DNA of 64,000 nt from CAVSRC01 sp963830205 (GCA_963830205.1 CAWHLP010000007.1:1-64000), one strand, 5' to 3'. Counted from the stretch's first letter, positions 48,957 through 57,583 are shown. Translations and numbers: made by a program. Notes: generated by a model from the letters alone, not told the origin.

Positions 48957-49058
48957 CGGCAGCCGGCCGGTCTTGCCCCGTTCCGGCCACTCCGCTATAC
49001 CCCCGGCAACGCAAGCGGCGGCCACGGCCGGCGCCCCCGAAATCCGAGGCTTTTGGCC

Positions 49059-49286
49059 ATGAAGAAAGACATCCATCCCGACTACCACGAGATCAAGGTC
49101 GTGATGACCGACGGGACCGAATACATGACCCGTTCGACCTTCGGCGAGGCCGGCGCCACGCTGCATCTCGACATCGACTCCAAGACCCACCCGGCCTGGA
49201 CCGGCGGCGGCCAGCACATCGTCGACCGCGGCGGCCGCGTCTCGCGCTTCAAGTCGCGCTACAAGGGCCTGATGGGCGATAGCTGA
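49059..49286 (+). CDS. rpmE: 50S ribosomal protein L31
   Basis: A 75-residue ribosomal protein: MKKDIHPDYHEIKVVMTDGT start and HPAWTGGGQHIVDRGGRVSR with the basic end FKSRYKG. It lacks cysteines altogether, so it is the zinc-independent (C-) form, although the general layout is like the alphaproteobacterial L31. ATG 49059 is preferred to the in-frame TTG two codons earlier. A strong terminator follows. Confidence 0.96.
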   Translation: MKKDIHPDYHEIKVVMTDGTEYMTRSTFGEAGATLHLDIDSKTHPAWTGGGQHIVDRGGRVSRFKSRYKGLMGDS

Positions 49287-49315
49287 GCCCTATCAAGTAT
49301 TTCGGGAGGACGTTC

Positions 49316-49346
49316 GAGCCCCGGCTTCGGCCGGGGCTTTGCTTTT
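49316..49346 (+). terminator. Rho-independent terminator after rpmE
   Basis: AGCCCCGGC-TTCG-GCCGGGGCT, a perfect 9-base-pair stem with a stable tetraloop, followed by TTGCTTTTT, 29 bases after the rpmE stop. Confidence 0.92.
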
Positions 49347-49382
49347 TCGGGCCCAATTGACATTCAGTGACGTGCCTATCGT

Positions 49383-49462
49383 CTCGCCCCCTCTCCCCTC
49401 GTGGGAGAGGGCGGTTTGCCTTGGCGAGGCGCAGCCGAGCTTAGGCAAACCGGGGGAGGGTG
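49383..49462. repeat. Composite palindromic repeat, copy 2
   Basis: CCCTCTCCC/GGGAGAGGG hairpin, then arms GGTTTGCCTTGGCGAG and GAGCTTAGGCAAACC, closed by GGGGGAGGGTGAC. It has the same three-part layout as 4497-4575, with a different stem sequence. Confidence 0.65.
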
Positions 49463-49517
49463 ACAGCGCTGAGGGAAGGCACGATGCTGATGGCGCGGGC
49501 AGCGTCCGCGCAGACTC

Positions 49518-49640
49518 GGCCTTGCATGCGCCGGCGCGGCCGGCTCCACCACCGCTTTGCCAAAACCTCACCGGTGTCCCCCTCACCCGGATTTCCAAGG
49601 CCGGTTTGCATACGCAAACCGGGGAAATCCGACCTCCCCC
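49518..49640. repeat. Dispersed intergenic repeat, copy 2
   Basis: Near-identical to 4341-4470, including the CCGGTTTGC/GCAAACCGG hairpin. The region 49347-49703 between rpmE and the DUF1465 gene consists mainly of these repeats and holds no gene. Confidence 0.75.
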
Positions 49641-49703
49641 ACCAAGGGGGAGGTGGAGACCACTGAAGCGCTCAGGCAGGACTGAATGCGGTTGGGCTGA
49701 AAG

Positions 49704-50234
49704 CTACTTGCGCCCGGCGAAGGCCGCGGCGATGCGGCCGAGGTCGCGCGCCACCTGGTTGTCGCCGGCCGGCGCCTCGGATTCCTGGCGCAGCGCCGCG
49801 TCGAGGCGGATCACCCTGTCCTGAAGGCGCAGCGAGCGGTCGATCAGCTCCTTGAGCCGCCCCGGCAGGTCGTCCCAGCCCGGTCCATCGGTCGATGACG
49901 ACACGCCGCCGAGCTTGACCTTGGCGCGCTCGTGGCGGGCCTGCTCGGCGCTGATGTCGCCTTCGTTCACCGCCCGTTGCAGGAGCAGCCAGGAGGCGAG
50001 CTGCATCAGCCGCGTCGTCAGCCGCATGGATTCGGCCGCATAGGACAGCGACCCCGCCCGCGACAGCCGCTTCGATTCCCGCCGCCCCTCGCGATCGAGA
50101 TAGCTCGCCGTCTCCTCGACCAGACCCATGCCCTCACGGAACATGGTCTTGAAGGCTTCCGAACCGGCAAGCCGGCGCCCGAAGGCGACCGGCTCATTGC
50201 CGCCCGGTGCGGCTGATTTGCTGTCTTTCATCAT
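49704..50234 (-). CDS. DUF1465 family protein (RcdA-like regulator of CtrA degradation)
   Basis: A 176-residue, helix-rich cytoplasmic protein: FGRRLAGSEAFKTMFREGMG, LVEETASYLDREGRRESKRL, AAESMRLTTRLMQLASWLLL, LQRAVNEGDISAEQARHERA and LIDRSLRLQDRVIRLDAALR. This matches the family of Caulobacter RcdA, an adaptor that helps the ClpXP protease degrade CtrA. It is transcribed away from DUF1192, with a 345-base gap in which a possible small RNA lies. The start at 50234 is uncertain by a codon because two ATGs are adjacent (MMKDSK). Confidence 0.85.
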   Translation of the reverse strand: MMKDSKSAAPGGNEPVAFGRRLAGSEAFKTMFREGMGLVEETASYLDREGRRESKRLSRAGSLSYAAESMRLTTRLMQLASWLLLQRAVNEGDISAEQARHERAKVKLGGVSSSTDGPGWDDLPGRLKELIDRSLRLQDRVIRLDAALRQESEAPAGDNQVARDLGRIAAAFAGRK

Positions 50235-50373
50235 CTGCCGCCCCGCCAGAAGCGGTCGCCTCCCACACCACCGTCCCGATCCGAAACCCTAAAGAGCAGT
50301 TTCAGCAAGTCCCGTTCCAGCCAATGTCATCTCACTCCCGGCGGCGGCGGGCAAGGCTTGAGCGGCTGGGGGT

Positions 50374-50402
50374 GAAAAAAGAGCCGCACGAGGCGGCTCT
50401 TG
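50374..50402 (-). terminator. Terminator hairpin upstream of the RcdA-like gene
   Basis: On the minus strand AAGAGCCGC-CTCGT-GCGGCTCTT is followed by TTTTTT. It would stop transcription coming from DUF1192 or from a short transcript starting in 50403-50579; no coding frame lies directly before it. Confidence 0.82.
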
Positions 50403-50579
50403 AGAGTTTTCTTTGACAGGGAGGCGTCAAGAGTGGACAGGAGCCACTCAGTCCAGATGACTGGACGAGGCACAGTTAAGCTCCGTAAAGCCTAAGGAAT
50501 GGTTAACAACGGCACACCACTTGTCCGCAAAACAGCGCGGCCGGCGGCGCCGGCGTGCCAAAACGGGAGGGATCGGCGC
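50403..50579 (-). ncRNA. Possible small RNA between DUF1192 and the RcdA-like gene
   Basis: About 180 bases with no ORF, more AT-rich than its surroundings, end in a strong intrinsic terminator. Internal inverted repeats include GTCCAGTC/GACTGGAC (about 50453-50467) and GTGGCTCCTGTCCAC. A CtrA-like box lies near the likely promoter. Transcription is inferred from these signals; this could also be an untranslated tail of DUF1192. Confidence 0.35.
50492..50506. promoter_or_regulatory. Candidate CtrA box
   Basis: CTAA-GGAATGG-TTAA, one mismatch from TTAA-N7-TTAA. An extra TTAA half-site lies at 50476-50479. It is in the intergenic region upstream of the RcdA-like gene. Confidence 0.45.
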
Positions 50580-50774
50580 TCACCGTTTGAAGAATGAAGC
50601 GGCCACGTCCGCACTCGCCCGCTTGGTTGTGATCGCCACCTCGATGCGCGCGATCTCGTCCTTCAAGAGAGCGATCCGCTCGGCGAGTTCGTCGAGCGAG
50701 AGCGTCGACAGGTCCTCGCCGATCTCGTGCTTCAGTTTCTTGCGCGGGGCATCTTCATCGTCGCTGATGGGCAT
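50580..50774 (-). CDS. DUF1192 family protein
   Basis: A 64-residue protein: MPISDDEDAPRKKLKHEIGE then DLSTLSLDELAERIALLKDE, IARIEVAITTKRASADVAAS and FFKR. The family is alphaproteobacterial, coiled-coil, and of unknown function. It is divergent from the quinone oxidoreductase gene. The RcdA-like gene is the next one downstream, after the terminator. Confidence 0.88.
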   Translation of the reverse strand: MPISDDEDAPRKKLKHEIGEDLSTLSLDELAERIALLKDEIARIEVAITTKRASADVAASFFKR

Positions 50775-50858
50775 GGCTTCTCTCCTCGCGGCCGAACCCT
50801 AGTTGAGCCGCCAGCGATTGTCAGCGTGCCTCGCGCCGGCTACCAGGAGCCCGAGCCA

Positions 50859-51884
50859 ATGCCAGCCAGCGGACCAGCCATGACCACCCTCCCCGACACC
50901 ATGACCGCCATCGCCATCACCGGGCCCGGCGGCCTCGACAAGCTCATCGTCGTCAAGCGTCCCCTGCCGGTGCCGCAGGAGGGACAGGTCCTGGTCCGCG
51001 TGCACGCCGCGGGGGTCAACCGGCCGGACGTGCTCCAGCGCCTCGGGCGCCACCCGGCGCCGGCCGGTGCGCCGGCCGACATTCCCGGCCTGGAGATCGC
51101 CGGCGAGGTCGCAGCCCTCGGCCCCGACGCCACGCGCTTTGCGGTCGGCGACAAAGTGACCGCGCTCCTCCCCGGCGGCGGCTACGGCGAATATGCCGCC
51201 GTCCACGAGACCAACGCGCTGCCGGTGCCGGACGGCTTCACCATGGTCGAGGCGGCGGCGATCCCCGAGACCTTCTTCACCGTCTGGCCGAACCTCTTCG
51301 ACCGCGGCCGGCTTGCCGCCGGCGAGACCCTGCTCGTCCACGGCGGCACGTCGGGCATCGGCACGGTGGCGATCCAGCTTGGCCATGCCTTCGGCGCGCG
51401 TGTCATCGCCACCGCCGGCAGCGCCGACAAATGCGCCGCCTGCCTCAAGCTCGGCGCCGACGCCGCCATCAACTATCGCGAGGAGGATTTCGTCGCCCGC
51501 GTCGGCGAGATCACCGCAGGCCACGGCGCCGACGTCATCATCGATCTGATCGGCGGCGACTATGTCGCGCGCAATTATGCCGCTGCGGCGGAAGAGGGCC
51601 GCATCGTGCAGATCGGCACCCAGCACGGCAACACGGCCGAGGTTCCCCTCGGCCTGCTCATGGTCAAGCGGCTGACCCACACCGGCTCGACCCTCCGCCA
51701 CCGTCCGGTGGCGTTCAAGGCGGCGGTGGCAGAGGCGCTCTACCGGAACGTCTGGCCGCTGTTTGCCGCCCGCACGGTGGCGCCGGTGATCGATTCGACC
51801 TTTCCGCTCGTCGAGGCCGCCAAGGCCCAGGCGCGCATGGAAGGCTCCGAGCACATCGGCAAGATCGTGCTCACCGTCGCCTGA
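50859..51884 (+). CDS. NAD(P)H quinone oxidoreductase (PIG3/QOR family MDR)
   Basis: A zinc-independent medium-chain dehydrogenase/reductase of 341 residues. The catalytic domain has AAGVNRPDVLQRLGRHPAPA and IPGLEIAGEVAALG, and the nucleotide-binding fold has LLVHGGTSGIGTVAIQLGHA. The end, EGSEHIGKIVLTV, is that of the TIGR02824 quinone oxidoreductases. AGGAG lies 9 bases before ATG 50859; ATG 50880 is an alternative. It converges on the GT25 gene, overlapping its 3' end by 14 bases. Confidence 0.93.
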   Translation: MPASGPAMTTLPDTMTAIAITGPGGLDKLIVVKRPLPVPQEGQVLVRVHAAGVNRPDVLQRLGRHPAPAGAPADIPGLEIAGEVAALGPDATRFAVGDKVTALLPGGGYGEYAAVHETNALPVPDGFTMVEAAAIPETFFTVWPNLFDRGRLAAGETLLVHGGTSGIGTVAIQLGHAFGARVIATAGSADKCAACLKLGADAAINYREEDFVARVGEITAGHGADVIIDLIGGDYVARNYAAAAEEGRIVQIGTQHGNTAEVPLGLLMVKRLTHTGSTLRHRPVAFKAAVAEALYRNVWPLFAARTVAPVIDSTFPLVEAAKAQARMEGSEHIGKIVLTVA

Positions 51885-52674
51885 CGCCCGGACCGACGCT
51901 GGTCATCACCGTCGAGCGGGCCTTGTCGTTGGGCGCCAGCACCAGCGGCGCGATGCAGGCATAGGCCTCGATCGCGGGATAGGTGACGGCCATCAGCCCA
52001 TCGACCGAATAGGCGGGGAAGCGCATGTTGGTAGCGGGGAATTCGAGCATGCGGTTGTCCATCGGGAAGACCGCCTGGCTGAGCCGCGCCGCCCCTTCCG
52101 GCGAGACCGCATAGCCGCAGATGCCGAAGGCGTGCTTGAGCCGGAACAGGCCGACGCTGCCGCGCGTCTGCTGGAACTTGTCGAGCTCGGCCGGCTTCGG
52201 ATAGCGCACCGTGAACAGGCCGCTGATGGCGATGTCGCCGGCGACGGCGAACTCGAGCAGCGAATCGGTGTTGTAGCCGAGGAGCACGATGTCCCAGCGC
52301 CCAACGGCGGCGATCGCCTGCATGAAGGCGGCCTTGAGGTCGTGACGGGCATAGGCGTCGTCTTCCAGCACGATCAGCGACCGCCCGTCGGCCACCGCCT
52401 TGTCCCACAGGTTACGGTGGGAGAGCGCCACGCCGATGGTGCCCTTGGTCGCCCACTTGCTCTTCGGCGCGATCACGCCGCGCTCGAGCGCCTCTTCGTT
52501 GGTGAGCGCATTGCCGTCGACTGCCTCGAAACGGCGGAAGCGGATGCCGGTGCTGCCGTTGCGCTGAAGGAAGGCGGCCATGCGCTCCGGCGTCCGCGCC
52601 AGGTTGATGACGTAGCAGTCGAAGGTCTCGTCGAAGGTCTCTGCGCGGGTGCCGGCGGGCATGTCCGGGGGCAT
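51871..52674 (-). CDS. Glycosyltransferase family 25
   Basis: A beta-1,4-galactosyltransferase-type LPS-biosynthesis enzyme of 267 residues. Typical motifs are CYVINLARTPERMAAFLQRN, FRRFEAVDGNAL, GTIGVALSHRNLWDKAVADG, LIVLEDDAYARHDLKAAFMQ (EDD metal motif) and FGICGYAVSPEGAARLSQ. It probably adds a sugar to lipo-oligosaccharide in the cytoplasm. ATG 52674 is used, though the frame is open to 52737. It is divergent from trcR. Confidence 0.9.
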   Translation of the reverse strand: MPPDMPAGTRAETFDETFDCYVINLARTPERMAAFLQRNGSTGIRFRRFEAVDGNALTNEEALERGVIAPKSKWATKGTIGVALSHRNLWDKAVADGRSLIVLEDDAYARHDLKAAFMQAIAAVGRWDIVLLGYNTDSLLEFAVAGDIAISGLFTVRYPKPAELDKFQQTRGSVGLFRLKHAFGICGYAVSPEGAARLSQAVFPMDNRMLEFPATNMRFPAYSVDGLMAVTYPAIEAYACIAPLVLAPNDKARSTVMTSVGPGVRRR

Positions 52675-52719
52675 TTTGGCTGCCTTTGGGATCGTGTTGA
52701 TATTCAAGCCACAATGAAT

Positions 52720-52748
52720 TTGCGTCGACTGGGCCAAGGCCCTATATA
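52720..52748 (+). promoter_or_regulatory. Promoter of trcR
   Basis: TTGCGT (-35, 52720-52725) and TATATA (-10, 52743-52748) separated by exactly 17 bases, about 80 bases before the trcR ATG. It is one of the better sigma-70-type promoters in the window. Confidence 0.6.
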
Positions 52749-52827
52749 GACGACACTTCCCTCATTTTTCAGTTCGAGGAAACGTTTTGCCGGGCGGAAG
52801 TTCCGGCGGAACGCCCGGGAGAACCAC

Positions 52828-53559
52828 ATGACCAATGCCATCCCCCTGATGCCCAAGGCGACCGCCGTCTGGCTGGTCGAGAACACCGCGCTGTCCTTCG
52901 AGCAGATCGCCGACTTCTGCAAGCTGCACCCGCTCGAGGTGCAGGCGATCGCCGACGGCGAGGCGGCCCAGTCGATCAAGGGGCTCGACCCGATCCTCAC
53001 CGGCCAGTTGAGCCGCGAGGCGATCCAGCGTGCCGAGGCCGACCCGTCGGTGCGTCTCGGCCTTGCCCAGGTTAAGGTCCGTGCCCCGGTCGCCAAGCGC
53101 AAGGGGCCGCGCTACACGCCGGTGTCGCGCCGCCAGGACCGGCCCAACGCCGTCCTCTGGCTGCTGCGCAATCATCCCGAGCTCAAGGACGCGGCGATCA
53201 TGCGCCTGGTCGGCACCACCAAGCCGACCATCGAATCGATCCGTAGCCGCACCCACTGGAACGCCAACAACCTGCAGCCGCTGGACCCGGTGACGCTCGG
53301 CCTGTGCTCGCAGATCGATCTCGATTTCGAGGTCGACAAGGCGGCCAAGAACGCGCCGCCCCAGGAGGCCCAGCCGGAAGGCGCCACCCTGCTGCCGGCA
53401 AGCGAGACCACCACGGCCGCCGCGCAGGCGGTCGCTGCCGCCAAGAGCGAGCCGACGCCGGGCGATGTCCAGCGCGCCGCCGACCGCGAGGCCAATGCGG
53501 TCTTCGCCAAGCTCAAGTCGATGACCGGACCGGAATCGTCCGAGGACGACGAGGAGTAG
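52828..53559 (+). CDS. trcR: Cell cycle transcriptional regulator TrcR (DUF1013)
   Basis: A 243-residue DNA-associated protein found across Alphaproteobacteria. The N-terminal part MTNAIPLMPKATAVWLVENT, LSFEQIADFCKLHPLEVQAI and GEAAQSIKGLDPI is helix-turn-helix-like. A second conserved block includes RRQDRPNAVLWLLRNHPELK, IMRLVGTTKPTIESIRSRTH and WNANNLQPLDPV. The Ala/Glu-rich C-terminal third is disordered and acidic (ESSEDDEE). Family members are linked to RNA polymerase and cell-cycle genes. A clear promoter lies upstream. Confidence 0.92.
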   Translation: MTNAIPLMPKATAVWLVENTALSFEQIADFCKLHPLEVQAIADGEAAQSIKGLDPILTGQLSREAIQRAEADPSVRLGLAQVKVRAPVAKRKGPRYTPVSRRQDRPNAVLWLLRNHPELKDAAIMRLVGTTKPTIESIRSRTHWNANNLQPLDPVTLGLCSQIDLDFEVDKAAKNAPPQEAQPEGATLLPASETTTAAAQAVAAAKSEPTPGDVQRAADREANAVFAKLKSMTGPESSEDDEE

Positions 53560-53583
53560 GACGTTCTCCGCGCGACCGGGAAG

Positions 53584-53745
53584 TGATGGAGCCGGCCGCA
53601 CCGGCGCACGCAAGGCCGAGTTCCCGCGCACGCTGGCGCGCTTGTCGCGCTTCGTGCCTTCCCTCGGCCGCGTCCCCCTCACCCTTCGCGCCTAACTCGC
53701 TCCGCTCCTAAGGCGCGAAGCCCTCTCCCTCCAGGGAGAGGGGGA
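53584..53745. repeat. Dispersed and composite repeats, inverted copies
   Basis: Bases 53584-53618 match, in reverse, the GC-rich start of the repeat at 49518 (GAGCCGGCCGCACCGGCGCA). Bases 53668-53745 are an inverted copy of the composite palindrome at 4497-4575: CTCACCC, arms TTCGCGCCTAACTCGCTCC and CTAAGGCGCGAA, then CCCTCTCCC/GGGAGAGGG. It lies between the convergent trcR and WYL regulator genes. Confidence 0.65.
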
Positions 53746-53789
53746 GTGTTTGGCATTGCTCCTGAATGTCGATTGCACCTTGCTCACCG

Positions 53790-54473
53790 TCACGGTGCGC
53801 GGGTGATGCGCGCCAGGTAGTCCTCCAGCGTGCGCCCGGCTTCGCGCTCGAAGCGCGTCTCGGTGACTTCCAGCCGCTCGACGCGGTCGACCCGGAAGGT
53901 GCGGAAATCCTCCCTGAGTTCGCACCAGGCGGCGAGCGTCCACACCTGCCCCCAGAATTGCAAAGCGAGCGGCCGCACCGTGCGCCGCGTGGCGCTGCCT
54001 TCGACGTCGCGATAGGCGAAGCGCGCCTTCACCCGCCCGTCGATCGCCTTGCCGAAGGTGTCGAGATGGTCGCGCTCAGTTTCCTGCAGGCGGGAGCCGG
54101 GTGCGAAGATCGGCACGCGCTGCGCGGCACGCATGCGCTCATCCGGCACCACCGCACCGATCTTGACCAGCGCCTCGGCCGCCGCGTCGGCGATGCCCTT
54201 GCCCGCCCACGCCTTGACCATGCGGGCGCCGACGATCAGCGCCTCGATCTCGGCCGGCAGGAACATCAGCGGCGGCAGCTGGTAGCCCGGCCTGAGCAGG
54301 TAGCCGACGCCGGCGGCGCCGTCGATCGGAACGCCCGAGGCCTGGAGGTCGCGGATGTCGCGATAGACCGTGCGCACCGAAACCTCGAGCTTCTCGGCAA
54401 GCGTCTGGGCGGTGACCAGACGGTCACCGCGCAGCTGCTGGATGATCTCGAACAGGCGGTCGGCGCGGCGCAT
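53790..54473 (-). CDS. YafY-type HTH/WYL-domain regulator
   Basis: A 227-residue transcriptional regulator: an N-terminal HTH_11 domain (MRRADRLFEIIQQLRGDRLV with recognition helix VSVRTVYRDIRDLQASG) and a WYL domain from about 130 (ARFAYRDVEGSATRRTVRPL, ALQFWGQVWTLAAWCELRED and FRVDRVERLEV). Such proteins commonly control a neighbouring VOC-family gene, as here. GAGGAA lies 7 bases before ATG 54473; a GTG at 54488 overlapping the VOC stop is the alternative. Confidence 0.92.
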   Translation of the reverse strand: MRRADRLFEIIQQLRGDRLVTAQTLAEKLEVSVRTVYRDIRDLQASGVPIDGAAGVGYLLRPGYQLPPLMFLPAEIEALIVGARMVKAWAGKGIADAAAEALVKIGAVVPDERMRAAQRVPIFAPGSRLQETERDHLDTFGKAIDGRVKARFAYRDVEGSATRRTVRPLALQFWGQVWTLAAWCELREDFRTFRVDRVERLEVTETRFEREAGRTLEDYLARITRAP

Positions 54474-54484
54474 GGAGCCGTTCC

Positions 54485-54871
54485 TCACGACACGGCGTGG
54501 AGCCCTACGCGATTACCCTCGCTGTCGCGGATATGGAAGTAGGCACCCATCCCCGGCGGCAGATCGACGCGCGGGGTGAGCAGCTTGCCGCCCGCCGCCT
54601 CGACCCGGGCGACGACCGTTTCGAGATGGCCGGTGCAGTTGAGATAGATGATGGGGCCGCCATCCTTGCCGGCCCGCTCCGGCGCTTCCATGACGCAACC
54701 GGAGACCTTCGGCCGGTCGTAGGAGAAGACGCCCATCTTGGGCCCGCCGAACGTTTCCCGGTTGAGCTTGGTGTCGAAGATGGTCTCGTAGAACGTGACC
54801 GCCCGGCCGAAATCGGCCGCCGGTATCTCGAACCACACCACGACGTTGTCGTGTTCCGCGATCATGCTCAT
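54485..54871 (-). CDS. VOC-family (glyoxalase/bleomycin-resistance fold) protein
   Basis: A 128-residue vicinal-oxygen-chelate protein: VVVWFEIPAADFGRAVTFYE at the start, MGVFSYDRPKVSGCVMEAPE, IIYLNCTGHLETVVARVEAA and GKLLTPRVDLPPGMGAYFHI, ending DSEGNRVGLHAVS. The metal-site Glu of the last strand is not obvious. Its stop overlaps the regulator start, so they form an operon. Function is unknown. Confidence 0.88.
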   Translation of the reverse strand: MSMIAEHDNVVVWFEIPAADFGRAVTFYETIFDTKLNRETFGGPKMGVFSYDRPKVSGCVMEAPERAGKDGGPIIYLNCTGHLETVVARVEAAGGKLLTPRVDLPPGMGAYFHIRDSEGNRVGLHAVS

Positions 54872-54921
54872 GGCAGTGTCTCCCGTTGCAAGCCGCATGG
54901 CAGCGCGGCATAGGGGCGACA

Positions 54922-55649
54922 CTAACGGGGGCCCACTGACAGCCCTGTGTCAGCAGCCTGACGGCGAAAGACATCGTCGAGCCAGGCGGTGACGTAGCCG
55001 GTCATGGCCGGATCGTAGTCCGCCGGCGAGCGCACGATCAGGACATCGGCGAGTTCCGGCTCGGCGACTGCGGCAAGGTTGGCGAGGATGCGCGCCCTGA
55101 GCGCGGCGGCCGGCTCGGCGACACTGAGCACGCGGAAGAGCGCGATGCGCGGCCCATCCATGACCGCCGTCCAGCCGGGATCGATGCTGACGTCGCTGGC
55201 GTCGAGGCCGGTCTCCTCGCCGAGCTCGCGCATCAGGCTGGCGGCAATATCGACACGGTCGCCGGCGATGTCGGAGGGTCCGGCGTACCGGAGGGGAAGT
55301 AGATGTGGCCGGGATTGGCGGTATGCGCCGCCATGACGCCGAGCAGGAACGCGCCGTCCGCCGCCTTGAGCGCCGCCTGCGGAAAGGCATTGCTCACCGA
55401 GGTGTCGATGAAGCCCCAGTCGCGCCAGGCGAGGAAGCTGGCGAAATCCGTCTCGAAATAGCTGCCGGTCATCATGCCATCGGCGATCGCATGGTCATGG
55501 AGCAGCAGCACGCGCCCGTTCCACAGCGCCGGCTGCGCCGCCTGCGCTTCGCGGAAATGGTCTGCGATCTCCTTGCGCCGGGCTTCAGCGAACGGCCACG
55601 GCCGTGGCGCGAAGCGGAAGTCGATGCGCTCGAGCGGAACGATATCCAC
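54922..55649 (-). pseudogene. NUDIX-family hydrolase, interrupted by one frameshift
   Basis: The first frame (MDIVPLERIDFRFAPRPWPF to HIYFPSGTPD) and the second (SDIAGDRVDIAASLMRELGE onward to GLSVGPR) together make a NUDIX protein of 242 residues. The box is split: the glycine-rich start is around GHIYFPSGTPD, and MRELGEETGLD supplies RELxEExG. One base is missing near 55277. The family of such larger NUDIX proteins includes nucleoside-diphosphate hydrolases. It lies upstream of the VOC gene and 6 bases downstream of the SDR gene. Confidence 0.8.
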
Positions 55650-55655
55650 GGCCGG

Positions 55656-56450
55656 TCAGGATTTTTCCGGGCTCACCGGGACCGTGTAGTTCAGCGGCAG
55701 GCGGCCACCGTCGGCATAGATCGTCTGGCCGGTGATGTAGCTGGCATCGTCCGAGATGAGGAAGGCGGCGATGGCGGCGATCTCCTTGGGCTCGCCCAGG
55801 CGGCCGAGCGGCGTGCGCGACAGGATGCGCTTGCGCGCCTCGGCGTCGTTCATGGTGGCGGTCAGCATGTCGGTGGCGATCGACCCCGGCCCGATGGCAT
55901 TGACGCGGATGCCGTAGGGCGCCAGCCCCAGCGCCATCACCTTGGTGAGCTGGTTGATGCCGCCCTTCGACACCGAATAGGGCACCTGGTTGGCGATGGC
56001 GAAGACGGCGTTGACCGAGCTCATGTTGACGATGGCGCCCGGCGCCCCGCCCTCATTGACGCGTTCGACCATGACCCGCGCCACCGCCTGGCCGCACAGG
56101 AACGCACCCTTGAGGTTGGTGCGGATGACGCGGTCGAAATCGGCCTCGTCGAGGTCGAGGAAATCGGCACCGACCAGAATGCCGGCATTGTTGATGAGCG
56201 CGTCGACGCCGCCGTAGGCATCGACCGCCGCGGCCACTAGGTTGTGCACGTCGAGCCGCTCGCCGACATCGCAGGCGACGAAGCGCACCGCGCCGAACGC
56301 GCCCAGCGACTGCACCGCCTTGGAACCGGCGTCCTCGTCGACATCGGCGATGATCACCCGCGCGCCGTCTTCCAGGAAACGCCGGGCGACCGCGTAGCCG
56401 ATGCCACGCGCGCCGCCGGTGACGATGGCGACCTTGTTCTCAAGGAGCAT
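55656..56450 (-). CDS. Short-chain dehydrogenase/reductase (SDR)
   Basis: A classical SDR of 264 residues. The Rossmann motif is KVAIVTGGARGIGYAVARRF, with DVDEDAG as the NAD(H)-preferring acidic end of beta-2, NNAG (ALINNAGIL), catalytic Ser in IVNMSSVNAVFA, YSVSKGG (YxxxK) and the C-terminal ITGQTIYADGG. The substrate is unknown. It starts at ATG 56450 after an AAGGAG-less region; CAAATCC precedes. It stands divergent to the TauE permease. Confidence 0.93.
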   Translation of the reverse strand: MLLENKVAIVTGGARGIGYAVARRFLEDGARVIIADVDEDAGSKAVQSLGAFGAVRFVACDVGERLDVHNLVAAAVDAYGGVDALINNAGILVGADFLDLDEADFDRVIRTNLKGAFLCGQAVARVMVERVNEGGAPGAIVNMSSVNAVFAIANQVPYSVSKGGINQLTKVMALGLAPYGIRVNAIGPGSIATDMLTATMNDAEARKRILSRTPLGRLGEPKEIAAIAAFLISDDASYITGQTIYADGGRLPLNYTVPVSPEKS

Positions 56451-56596
56451 CGGATTTCTGCCTCCGCTGGCTGGCCAGGAGGCCCAAGCGTTAGCCAAAG
56501 CGGCGGCGGGTGTCCACGGTTGTACGGTGGCACATTGAAGCATAGAATCCAGGCACCGCGCCCTCCGGCCGGCCCTCCCATGACACGCATCCTCCC

Positions 56597-57349
56597 ATGA
56601 TTTCCGATCCCTTGTTCTACGCCGCCGCAATTCCGGCGATGGTCGTCCTTGGGCTGTCCAAGGGTGGTTTCGGCGCCATCGGCATCCTGGTGGTGCCGTT
56701 GCTGGCGCTGGTCATCTCGCCGGTGCAGGCGGCCGCCATCGTGCTGCCCATCCTGGTGCTCAGCGACCTGGTCGCCGTCTACTTCTATTGGGGCATCTAT
56801 GATGCCAAGACGCTCAAGATCATGCTGCCCGGCGCCATGATCGGCGTCGGCATCGGCTGGTGGACCGCCGCCTGGGTGACCGAGCACGAGATCCGCCTGA
56901 TCGTCGGCGCCATCTCGGTCCTGTTCGCGGTCAACTACTGGCTCCGCCAACGCCTGAGCCAACGGCCGCGCGGCCACAACATCGCCACCGGTGGCTTCTG
57001 GGGCATCGTCACCGGCTTCACCAGCTTCGTCAGCCATGCCGGCGGCCCGCCCTTCCAGATGTACGTCGTGCCGCTTCGTCTCGACCCGCGCCTCTTCGCC
57101 GGCACTTCGGTGATCCTGTTCGCCATCGTCAACGCGGTGAAGACGGTCCCCTATTTCCTGCTCGGCCAGTTCGACGCCGCCAACCTGGAGACCTCGGCGA
57201 TCCTGCTGCCGGTTTCCATTCCCGCGACCATCCTCGGCGTCTGGCTGGTCAAGGTGATGGACGCGACCGTGTTCTACCGGGCGGTCTACATCCTCATCTT
57301 CCTGGTCGGTCTCTATCTGGTCTGGGAAGGGCTGGTGTCTGCCGGCTGA
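56597..57349 (+). CDS. TauE/SafE-family permease
   Basis: A second TauE-type exporter in the window, 250 residues and about eight helices. Duplicated motif: MVVLGLSKGGFGAIGILVVP in the first half and GFTSFVSHAGGPPFQMYVVP in the second. It is more like sulfite/organic-anion exporters of the PF01925 family than the permease at 30732, with which it shares only the general pattern. The substrate is unknown. Confidence 0.9.
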   Translation: MISDPLFYAAAIPAMVVLGLSKGGFGAIGILVVPLLALVISPVQAAAIVLPILVLSDLVAVYFYWGIYDAKTLKIMLPGAMIGVGIGWWTAAWVTEHEIRLIVGAISVLFAVNYWLRQRLSQRPRGHNIATGGFWGIVTGFTSFVSHAGGPPFQMYVVPLRLDPRLFAGTSVILFAIVNAVKTVPYFLLGQFDAANLETSAILLPVSIPATILGVWLVKVMDATVFYRAVYILIFLVGLYLVWEGLVSAG

Positions 57350-57583
57350 GCGCGGCGCAATGCCGCAAGCTTGAGCTCATGCGCCACAAGAGCGATCGGC
57401 CGCACACGACGCAGCGCCTGCGAAGCGTGCGAAGAAATAGCTGGGGATATTCTAGGAAAACGTCTGCGCCGCGGTCATACCGACCGCGAGGCGCCGCTCG
57501 CTAGAGCTGATTCAGCGTATGGCAGCGCCTCGCTGCCGGCTGTCGCGATCTCTGAGACCGCTGTGTCCGGGAATTGTCCCCGG
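57350..57583. other. Intergenic region without recognised gene
   Basis: A CGCGGTCATACCGACCGCG hairpin lies near 57470, which could end TauE transcription but has no T tract. I see no coding frame with family resemblance and no promoter of note. Confidence 0.45.

Noticed and set aside
53574..53700. Coding continuation of trcR past its stop
   Set aside because: The TAG stop follows the usual acidic tail, and the sequence after it is the inverted dispersed repeat.
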